NCBI RefSeq assembly: GCF_016097555.1
Contig: NC_054704.1
Coordinates: forward strand, 98,606,629-98,670,628
Reading direction: 5' to 3'
Source of the DNA: Gigantopelta aegis
Taxonomy: Eukaryota > Mollusca > Gastropoda > Neomphalida > Peltospiridae
DNA length: 64,000 nucleotides
The position numbers and the translations under genes were made by a program. Positions 47,601-59,600 of this stretch are shown in pieces. Below the pieces are notes generated by a model. That model was not told the DNA's origin. It saw nothing but the letters and a program-made list of their open reading frames with translations, and ran no database searches. Positions within the stretch are counted from its first letter, which is position 1, and each line of letters starts with the position of its first letter.

Positions 47601-50600
47601 AATACTATCGCAACTCAAAATTAACAAATTCAATAAACTCTATATTTAAGAGAAAAAAAAAAAGGTTTTGAAAACTGTCATCATTTTAAAATAGAACTCA
47701 CAATGTTGGTGCATCTGCTCCACTCCCAATATTAAATCTGTTTGCTGAAAGAAAGAATAAAAAGAGAATTACACAGTACAAATCAGATAAAAATGAAGAA
47801 AACTTGGTTGACCAGGATATATGGAAGATTTTAGTCATTTGACTGGCTGTTGTGATGTTTGGGCCAGTCCATGGGACTACAGCTAAAGTGTCATAGTCAT
47901 AGGTTTGAACAGAAATATCTATTAAGTATTATTAAATAGTTTAATTTTTAAAAGAAGCCAGAGACCAAGGAGGGGAAAGAACTGGTTATGTCCACTCTGA
48001 GGTCACTTTTTTCTGGGGGGGGGGGGGGGGGGGGAGGAGTAAAATGTAATAACAAGAGTGATGCATTGGTACACCATATTAATACATAACATTGCTTTAT
48101 TTTCTGATTTTCTAAAACTTATTAAATGTTAAAAAGTGTTTTTCTAAAAACCATGACTTACGACACAACAACTTCTAGCCTGGTGTTTATAAAACATTTA
48201 GTCTGAACTCCAGACTAACATTTGTTACAGTCCGAGACTTTAACATCATGGCAATGCCATACAAATGGTATGCGTGTGTTGTTATTACAGATTTAAGTCT
48301 CCACAAGTTTTATAAGCATGGGCCCTGGGTGTCAGCCCTTGAAGTAAAATGAGTAGCCCACAAACATCTCCATATTATAAAAATTACAATTTACTGCTGT
48401 TTGATACCAAATTAACACAAATAAATATGAAATAAAAAATACAACAACCATTTACCCATTGCACTGACACTGACATTGGAATACGTAATCCCACTGTTTG
48501 AGTCACGCCGAATTCCATCCAGTTTTGGAGACGCCATTTTTGGCAAGTGTGACTGGTGCGTAGGTTTGGAGTTTAAAGAATCAGAACTGCTACTAGTATT
48601 GCTGTGCGTCTCAAAACCTGCAAACATTAAGAGCATGGTGCAAAATACAAATAAATTAGTGATATCACAACATTAATTACTCCCTGGGAGAGACCTGTTG
48701 GTCAATCCCCAACATTAACACAAATGTCAATAAATATTGTTTAACCCCCCCCCCCCCCCCCAAAAAAAAAAAAACCCAACGCATAACCGTAACAATATAT
48801 TACACAAATAATAAACCTGCAACTGTTATCAGCATGGTAAAAAAGAAAAATATAATTTTTATTACCAATTAATTACACAAAAAACGTAACTAACAATAAA
48901 ATTTAGGACTTTAAAAAATTCAGAAAAACAGATTATCAATATTGTATTTAACATGAGTCAAGGTGCATAAATATAAAGCAAATGAATCTATGATTACAGA
49001 CTTGAATTGAATTTAAAAATAAATAAATACACAATTATTTTCATTTTGCATTATTTAAAATATTAAATAATCATACTGGCACATCATTCATAAACCATTA
49101 GTAAACAAACTCTACAACTAATAACCAGTATGTGTGTAGTTAATACATTAACTCTGTATTGTAATTTGCTAGTAAAGTTAATAATAAACCAACACAAATG
49201 AGTAAAAATATCTACTTTTACTGTTTTTGTAATAAAACCATTACTGTAGATTAGTAGTGAAAAGATAACTCGGCTAATTTTTGTGTCGTTTTACAAGTTT
49301 TAAAAGAGTAATACTATACATATACTCATTTATTCAAATTAATATATCTTATTTTGCATTATGAAATGTTATCGGTGATTTCAAAATATATCTGTGTATA
49401 ATAATAAACAAAAGAAAGATCTACATTCAGATTGGGAATGTTTTAGTCCAAAATTGGGAATAAAAAACAACATAACCTTTTGTGAATGGTGGGAATGATG
49501 CTGATTATCGGAGTCTAGAAACATGGGTGATAAAAACCATGTATACCATGGCCTTTAAGGAACCAGTCATGGGGCACTGGTTGAAATGGGTAAAAAAAAA
49601 ACCCACAAGCATATCAAGGATAGTTGATCTCACTTCAGATAAGCACTCTATCACCTCATTTTTGAATGGGATTACATTCGAAAACATTCTGGAAACCCAA
49701 ACTAAAAGTGTGCTGATAGTCAAATTTAAAAAACTTGACTTGTATTTCCACTACTGATCCTCTATACCCATCCCTTCTTCTAATAACAGTGCTTTTGTCA
49801 ACAATTTCAGTCTTGCTTTTCATTAAAAAATTATTTAAATGTTGTCTGTCTCATGGAGAATAATCTTATATGTTTTCGGTTTGTAGGATAGTACAATTAA
49901 ACCTCTCAAAACTGGACCCTACGTAAACCAGATTTCCCTCAAAACCGGACATTTTTTAGTCCCTTTTTAAAAATTAGTAAAGAACGCAACCTCATTAAAC
50001 CAGACTTTTGACTTGGTTCCTAGGGTGTCTGGTTTAGAGGGTTTCACTGTATATCCCATTTGAGAAAATGTAATTCTTCACTATGGGTAAATATTACCAT
50101 TTCATTTATAGCTTAAGTTTCAATGTTTTTACAAAGTGCACATAAACGATAAAAATTGTTGATACTTCCAAAACTTTTCCATTTTATTTTATATCAAGAC
50201 TAACTGAAATCACCAACAAAAACTCTTTTAGTGGAGTCTGGGAATAGTGCATAATTTTAAATCAAACTTTTATAAAAGAAAATTTTTCAAAACTCAAACC
50301 GACATGCAGACTTCAGTCTATTTCTCTACACAAAATGTTAAATCAATGTTGATTAATAGTTACGTGCATCAGGACCTGTGCTTATAAAAAATTAAAAGTC
50401 AAAAGACTCGGGCATCAAAATAAGCATTGTCTGGTAACCCATATATAAGGTACCATAAAATATGGGTGTAGTAACCTATAAGGTCAAACACATTTATCAT
50501 CAAACTTGTATGTATATCTTCTATTTAAAAACTATATATGATCAATAGTTGTCGAACAATTATGTCTAGAAACGAAGTACATTTATCAACTTTCTATGTA

Positions 50601-53600
50601 TAAGGTAACCTGAACGACCATTCTTGACTTATTTCAACGCCTGAAAACATGAGATTTTAGCAAAACCTCCAGACTTTAACTACATATTATTTGAATGGGT
50701 AAGAATTTACTAAAGCCTTGAGTCTTAGACTTAAATTTTTATAAGCTCCTGGAACTGGTAAAAATGCTGCATCACAAAAGCTGATTATCAAAGGTTTCCA
50801 CTACTCTAGACCAAGCGAATGATTGTATACCCCCAGTACTTGGATTGTAAATCTGGACCGGCCGCAGCTTGCCACGCCCACTTGATGGGGGTGCTGATGG
50901 GGGTGCTGACGGGTGAACAGGAGCCTGGTTTGCATAGATGGTTAACTGCCCAGCAGCGGAGGCGCCCCCGTCGCGTGATAATACTGGTGTGGAAGAGCTC
51001 ATTGGTTGAGAACTGCTATCAGATCGGTTGTTAGACACCGCGTGAGACCTCACAGCATTATTCCGAGAGAAAGCCTTCCTCGAATCACTGGGGTCAACAT
51101 CCTCAGGATCACTTTTAAAAATCTATTAAATACAGAAAATAAAAATATACTATATAGTGGGCAACCAACGAAAAAAAAGCGCAAATAAATACAAATACTC
51201 TGTCTACAATCCCATAGTTTAAATTATCAGATAAAAATTAAAATAGATGCTCTTGTCTTTTAACCTTTAGAATAAAGCAGACAATAGAAATTGCTCTTCA
51301 TGACCTAAGGCAACACACTGTATCCTGTATTCACTAATTTATATTTCCTACCATTTGGCTCATTTTCAATATAACAGGACCTTGTTATATCACCTCTAGT
51401 TTTGTACAAAATTGCAGTACTTAAGATTTGCAGCAAACAGTTGACATCATGTTTGCATCTTTAATATTAATAAGTCAATATTAGCTTTATTTTGTACATA
51501 TGGTAGTAATACTCTCTATTTTGCTGCTGATGTTTACCCATCAAATATTCTTTTTATAATCACCTTTTCATAGTTGTTGATAAGAATTTCCACCACTATA
51601 TTGCAGAACTTTATGTCCATGATAGCCGCCATGGTTTCCTCTTCTGGTCTCATGAGGGTCGGTCCGAAGCAGACGCCGAGATTCCCGACAGTCATCTTGT
51701 TCTTGTCGCTCTCACTGGCCACCCTACGCGGTGAAAAACACAACTTACTCTAGTAGTGTTGGGAATTGAACTGATTTTTATCAATGATCATCAATCATAA
51801 CCAACCAACTTTCAATTACACAATCAGTTAAAATTATATGAACTTATCAATTTCAAGTATATGGTCACTAATCTAAACAGAGAATAACCAGTTAATAACA
51901 TAGGATATTGGCTTTACATTTTGACATACTAGTGGGAAATTTCTCATTCGGCCTCAACAGTATAAAGCAATATCCTACATCATAACTAGCTATTATATTT
52001 ATACTGCAGGCCAATTATTTCAGCTACATTGTGTGATGACCTAGAGGTGAAATGAACAATTTTGTAATGTAGCTATGCGCTTGACATCACACATGAGTGA
52101 CATCAAAAGTCATAATTGGCTAGTATACACTTATGACTTTGCTTTAATCGGTCATCATAATCAGCCAATAGAAATAGTGGTTGTAGGATAATTCACAATA
52201 ATCAGCCAATAGAAATAGTGGTTGTAGGATAATTCACAATAATCAGCCAATAGAAATAGTGGTTGTAGGATAATTCACAATAATCAGCCAATAGAAATAG
52301 TGGTTGTAGGATAATTCACAATAATCAGCCAATAGAAATAGTGGTTGTAGGATAATTCACAATAATCAGCCAATAGAAATAGTGGTTGTAGGATAATTCA
52401 CAATAATCAACCAATAGAAATAGTGATTGTAGGATAATTCACAATAATCATGGGTATGTTTATTCCCCAATAAACATCAATGTATAACAATGGCATGATT
52501 AGGTATGGCCATGTGACCATGTAAGAGTGCAGATATATAACATTAATTTGATATATACACATTATGATAAACATTATTTGGTAATAAATCACAGTTTAAA
52601 AATCTACGTATCAGTCTAATAATTCTCAGCTGTCCAAATTATTTTGCCAAAGTAATATTATGGGTTGAACACCACACCATTCACTTTTACAAGCATTTCA
52701 ATACAATTTAATGTCAGAATTTTAAATATATTCTGTGACAAATAGGGCAATATCACGAGGGCAATATAAACGCTATTTTGAGGCAGTATAGTTGCTTGGT
52801 CACTACCATGCAAAAACCAATATACAGGTAGGCTCACCACAAATGTACATTTTAGTAAAGGTGGATCTTTTAGTGCTGAAAGGTGAAGCAGTACAGTCGC
52901 TTGGTCATTACGATGCAAAAATCAATATAGGCTCACCACAAATGTACATTATAATAAACGTTGATCTTTTAGTGCTGAAAGGTGAAGTGGTTTATATTAT
53001 TATTATTATTACGACTATGTTTTTCAGTGTCTAAGATTGTGAAAACAAGGTTACAGCTTACTTGTGCAAATGTTCGGTGAGCAGATTTAACATCTCAAAG
53101 AACGACTCGGGCAGTTCGTAAACCAGCTTGTGAATGTCCAGTATCCGCAACGTTTTCGATTCTTGCTCTACAAAATAAATACAATATAATTTAAATGACC
53201 AAACTAATAACACATTCAAGTACGTATCTGTAAAGTATTTTGAAGAGCATAATAGTAATATTAATCTAGTTGTCTTTTTTTTTTTTTAACATTTGTACTA
53301 AAACCAATTATTAATGGTTTTTCCCTATAGGTAGTACTAAACCAAATAACTTCCGGCTGGGTCAAAGTTTGAGGTGCACCCAAATTTTGATAGAGAAGTG
53401 AACACCACAAGTCCTGTGATTGGTGATAAATGTGAGTGTGTTGGTTGTAAAAAAAAAAAAGTTTCATCTGGGCAAAAAATATATGCAATTTTATTTCATC
53501 TAGTACCACTGTGTCAAGTAGCCTTGTGCTTGAAACATGTATGGGTACCTGTAAAAAAAAAGTACTCTAATTTTGTGCGGAACTAGGTCAGTCATAGAGG

Positions 53601-56600
53601 CTACCTGTTATCTCAGAAATGAGCAGCTTGACACCCAATTTTTTCTGATTCACTTTAAGGGTGACGGGTGGTAGTATTCATATCCGTCGTGTTTATGTCG
53701 ATTAATACATTGCAGGTAGGAGTTTTAGTCAGATATATTACTATTGTCGTCTATGGGATTTGATTTAGTAGTATACACCCTTTAGATGATGGAGATGTTT
53801 ACATACAAAGTAATGCTTACTTGCAGCTTTAATAAAACTCTCGTGCAGTTTAAAAGACATCAAGGGTTCTGGTAAGGATCTGTAAAGAAATATGAAAGGA
53901 TGTAATTATTAATTAAATGAGGTACATAAGAAAATCTTATACAGTACAAATCTAACAGGTACTTAAGTAAATGACCTGCAGGATCCATATACAGAGAATT
54001 CATTAAAAGTGGTTTTTTAATGTGGAAAATATCAACCGAGTCTGTGTTAATCGGTTTCTGGTGAGGCTCTTTCACATACTGTCACATACTGATTAACTAT
54101 ATTAAAAAACATGAATAGCAAATTCTATTTATCCTATAATACTTCTAAAATAACATTTTAATTTGATACTGAAATCACCTTCATCAATAATATGACATCA
54201 TCACAAGTGTTGACGAAATATTATCAAAATATTGTGCTCAGGTGTACAGGTCTGGTTAATTTTACAAACAAATGATCCATTGACAGCAACAACAAACATT
54301 AACCGGGTTAATATATCAAAATATCAAATGGGTTTAGATGGTATCAGTAACATGGCAAAAATAATCAAATCCCAGTATAGATGATACCAGTAACGTCCTA
54401 TATATTTTCAAATCCCAGTTTAGACGGTCATGTTACAACTGACCTGAGGTAATTTTTCACAACACTTCTTATAGTTTTGGATTGTTAAGTCCCAGTTTAG
54501 ACGGTTAGTGTTACAACTGACCTGAGGTAATTTTTCACAGCACTAGTTATAGTTTTGGTCTCCCATACGGCAGGGTCGTCTAGATTCAATTTGTCTGCTT
54601 TCCTTCGATCTGAAACAGAACAGGACAAAATAAAATGTTAGATCTAATGCATAAATATAAAAATAACCCATATCTTTCATAAAGTGCATTTGTGCTATTT
54701 CTTCTTCTTCTAAAATTAGACAATAAAATTCAGTTTTAATTTTTTATTTTTTATTCAAATACAATTTGTTTTGTTCAAAATTTGAACAATAGCACCACCA
54801 CAAACCAGACAACTTAAAAAAAACAAGAAAGAAAAAGTAAATACAAATTAATCAAACTCTTGTATATGTCTCATTATTTAAAAAAAAAGCAAATTAGATT
54901 CACTTGGGTCTAAGTTAAACACAATTATTGGGTAATAAATACAAATTCAACTCACTCAACTTTATATCCCATATGAATAATTTTCAATTAACACCCACTA
55001 AGTTAATCATGGCAGCTGAAAATTATTTTACTTAGGATAATGGAACATTATTTTACTTAGGATATCAATTTGACATCAAATGACTCCTGTCAATATCATT
55101 CATTGAGTGCAGCTAACCACAAGCAAACAAAAAAGCCAACATACCAAGTCCCATTTGGATTAGCCTATTGACCTTAGAGTTCACTCCCACCACTCGGTAC
55201 AATCCCTGCTCATGCAAACCTGAAAGGAAACAATCAAAACAATGTAGCAGTATAAAGATGTACAGAAAATGTCTTAAAAGGTCAGAGCTAACATTTAGTC
55301 CATACAGTATGTTAATTAATTCTATAAAACAATGTAGCAGTATAAAAATGTACAGAAAATGTCTTAAATGGTCAGAGCTAACATTTAGTCCATACAGATG
55401 TTAATTAATTCTATAAAACAATGTAGCAGTATAAAAATGTACAGAAAATGTCTCAAAAGGTCAGAGCTAACATTTAGTCCATACAGTATGTTAATTAATT
55501 CTATAATCTTTGGCCAAACTGGGTAGTAGTACCTGGCAAGGCCAGAATCTACCCATGTTTGAACAGAGGACAATATTAAAAAATCTTACATAATTTGAAT
55601 TTTGTTTACATTTTTTCTGTGATATTTTAATTGACAGAACTCGTAGGCTTAGACCTGTATGCATGTTCATTTATATTCAAATAAGTTATTTTTTATTGAT
55701 AGCTCTATAGCCTATATTGATGCAGTCAACGATGTTGTGTTGAGTACATTACAAATCTCACTTTAATAGAGGACTGTCAGTGGTAATATCACAGATTTAT
55801 CATTAACATTCTCATTCCAACCAGGCCATGGTGTGTGCTTTCCTGTCTGTGGGAAAGTGCATATAAAACATCCCCTGCTGCTAATGGAAAAATGTAGTGG
55901 GTTTTCTCTGATGACTACAAGTCAGAATTACCAAATGTTTGACATCCAATAGCCGATGATTAATAAATTAATGTGCTCTAGTGGTGTCTTTAAACAAAAA
56001 CAAAGCTTAACTTTATTATTAACACTGAATTATTATTTGGCTAGAATCCTAGCAATTATGTTTAATCTTTTTATTTCTTATGACTTTAAAGATGGTTTCT
56101 CCTATAAAACTGGTCTAAGTGAAGGCAGGCTGCTTCACTAACCCCCTAATATATAGTCTCAAACCAAAATGGATAACTCTTGTAAGAATCTAAATCCGAG
56201 GTTATTAGGACTCAAATGGTGTTATCAAGAAAGATGAGCTGTCCTTGTTTTGATGTAAAACATGGAATGTTTGGCATGGGTATTTTGTAAACTAGTTTGT
56301 GGTTGGCATATTTCAAAAGTGATCAACACCAGACCCCAAAATTCAAATTAGCAGCTCAAACTGGATTCTGCCTTCAATAATTCCGTACATGTTTTAAAAC
56401 TCCTGTTCAAGCTACTATAAACATTAGGAAAACCAGAAAGACATGGTGTACACACATTAATATTCTAAACAAGAAAATGTAATTAATAACCAGTTTTATT
56501 AAAAAAAATTTTTTTTACAATTATTACTGATGAAATGTATGACTTTTTTTTTCCATCCACCATCAAAACATAAAAACTAATGTGTCTATAGAAGACAAAG

Positions 56601-59600
56601 GGTTAACCAGAGTAGTAGGTTACTTAATCTAGATTTCAAACATGTTTCAAACATTGGTTAATCAAAATTTCCTCATATACTTTTGATAGTACAATGCATT
56701 GATTGTTAATTTGGCATCTTTGATTTCTATCAATGTCCGACGCCAAAACTATTTACATTTCACCAAGTCAAAATGCAGCCCTTCCTGCCTCCTACAAAAC
56801 TATATTACTTTACTTCCTAATGTGAATGACTTAAAATGAATACAAGGGCAAACTTTGAAATTTCATCCGACACCAAAACTAGTATTTTGAAATATGCTCT
56901 TCTTAGGTGAAAGCAAAAATAGGAATTGAACTTGCTATTGGTTATAGAGACCACAAAATATACAGTAGTGTAGATTTAGATCATGTACATTGTGATCTAT
57001 TTCATTATAGTGTTAATATTTAAAAGCTGTGAACAGAAAATTGTTTCAGTAAAGCTGCTGGCAAATGTATTTCCATGATAATTTGATGGGTCACGTGAAA
57101 GGTCATCTAGAAACTGGAAAACACTTGATTTACTAACAGAGACCTCCAGAACAAAATGGGTAGTTGGATGTGAATCAAAGTAGTTTGGTTGTTTTTATCT
57201 AAACAATACAAGTCTTGGTAATCTACTGCAGTTATTCGCTAACTTATTTTTTTGGTGCTGTGAGCATTTTGTAGGGGCAGAATATGAAAAACAGACAGAA
57301 AAAATTGATTCAATCGTTATCAATAGAAATATTTCCACAGGAGTAGCACAGTATGAATTCCGTAATAACAAATGAAGCAATCAAAAACCGTACTGTAACA
57401 ATACAAACCTCTAGCTTCTATTGCCATTATACATTTCTTCATAAAGGTAAATCCTATATCATCCAGCAATGCTGAAGAGGGAAAAGAATTTAGCTTAGAA
57501 AACTTCTGTTATTAATAGCTATTTTGTGTTCAAGTTAATTTAATAACATTACAAAAATGGATGTGTTTAATAATAAAAAAAAGACAATATAAATATTTTG
57601 GGATTGTCTTCGTCAATCTTTTGTCTCTCCACATATGGAAAGTGTGCTCTAAAGACAGGAAACATAATTTTCAATCTACAAGAATACTAAAAGATATGCA
57701 GGATCAATGAGCTTAGTTAAACAACAATTCTGCAGAATTAAATGTCTTGCCTATCATAAACGTTTTCGATGCACTGTGATGAACATCCATTGGTGCAACT
57801 ATAAACCAAGTTTCACTGACCTTACAGTTTGTGAGAATTTGATCTAAACGTGAACATTAATGCTGGAAAAGTAATATCTTTCCTTTTAACTACGTAAAGG
57901 CAAGACAAATACGCTACAATAGCCAACATGAGTTACACTGTCTGTTAACTAGGATCTGAATCTTTAACAGGATGTATATACATACTGTCTTCGGTTTTGG
58001 CTTTAGGGACCAGATAAACAGGTTCTTTGCCATCCATAGCTCCAAGCCACAATTTGCGATCCTCTTCCGACAGAGCTTGAAATGTCATTGTGCCTGGCCT
58101 TTGAAAAAATAAAATAAACACATTTACTAATGACAGAGCAAAAACAAATTAAATAACACTATATGAAAGTTAAAAAGTTAAAGTTTGATTTGTTTAATGA
58201 CAACACTAGAGCACATTGATTTATTAATCATTGGCTATTGGATGTAATGCATTTAGTAATTTTGACTTATAGTCTTAGAGAGGAAACCCTCTACTTTTTT
58301 CATTAGTAGCAAGGGATCGTTTATATGCACCATCCCACAGATAGGATAACACATACCATGGACTTTGATATACCAATTATGGTGCACTGGCTGTAACGAG
58401 TAACAGATCAAGGACAGGTATCGATCCTAGACACTTTACCAGTGGGCTACGTCCTGCCGCAATCTTCATTAGAAAATTGCACAGGAAAAAAAATATACTT
58501 AGAAATTCTTAAATATATTGATCTCAAAATATAGATATGTTAGCGATTTCTCAGAACAATTCTCCGATAGATCTTGATGTACATATTTGATAATGCTTGC
58601 TTACTGCACAGAATAATCTATAAATATTTTATTATTATTATTACTGTGTAACATATTACTAAAAATTAAGAACACAATACTTTTCTTTGAATGTGATGTC
58701 GAAGCAGAACCGTTTCTCAATGGAGTCATGGGCTCGTCTGACAAGAAAAAAAGAAGAAGAAAAGAATTTCCATTACAAATGTGGTGCTCACATGATAAAG
58801 ATGAAAGAATAACGATTATAAAGATAATACAATTGTGCAACAAAAACAAATATTTTAAAATGAGTGCCTGGGTGTGGATTCAAGGGGGTCAAAGGTGTCT
58901 AAACACCCACCTGCTCACAATAAAAAAAAAATTCCAATGTTTCAACAGCTAAATATTCTCACCTTGTACATGTATCCAAGATATGTTTCTCTGGAATGTT
59001 CTGCAATGGATAAATAAAAAGAAATTAAAATATAATAATAAATTTGAAGATATTATATTCAATCATAGAATCTTTAAACATAACATTTAAACAATGAAGG
59101 AAGGAAATGTTTTATTCAACGACGCACTCAACAATTTTTTTTAATTTATGGTTATATATGGTGTCAGACATATGATTAAGGACCACAGATACATGTATTG
59201 AGAGGGGAAACATACTGTTGCCACTTCAAGGGCTATTCCTTTCGATTAGCAGCAAAGGATCTTTTATATACACCATCCCACAGACAAGGTAGTACATACC
59301 ATGGCCTTTGATATGCCAGTCGTGGTGCACTGGCTGGAACAAGAAATAGCCCAATCGACGAGGATCGATCCCAGACCAACTGCACATTGAGCGAGCGCTT
59401 TACCGCTGGGCTACGTCCCACCTCCATTTAATCAATGAAGACAAAAATTCTTAGAATATTACTAAAGCAATACAAGTCCCCAACAGACACCCACAAATGT
59501 TCAAACATGATCTATAACTCTTCATGATAAAGATAAACATCAAATTCCAGCTGAATATCTTGAAGCACTGTTGCAAAAACCTCCAGAGAACTATATAAAA

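Noticed and set aside
52157-52450. Regular direct repeats that superficially resemble a CRISPR array
   Set aside because: Units are contiguous with no unique spacers, and the array lies in an intron of a eukaryotic gene; it is a minisatellite. The same applies to 62,465-62,862, 55,236-55,505 and 40,322-40,690.
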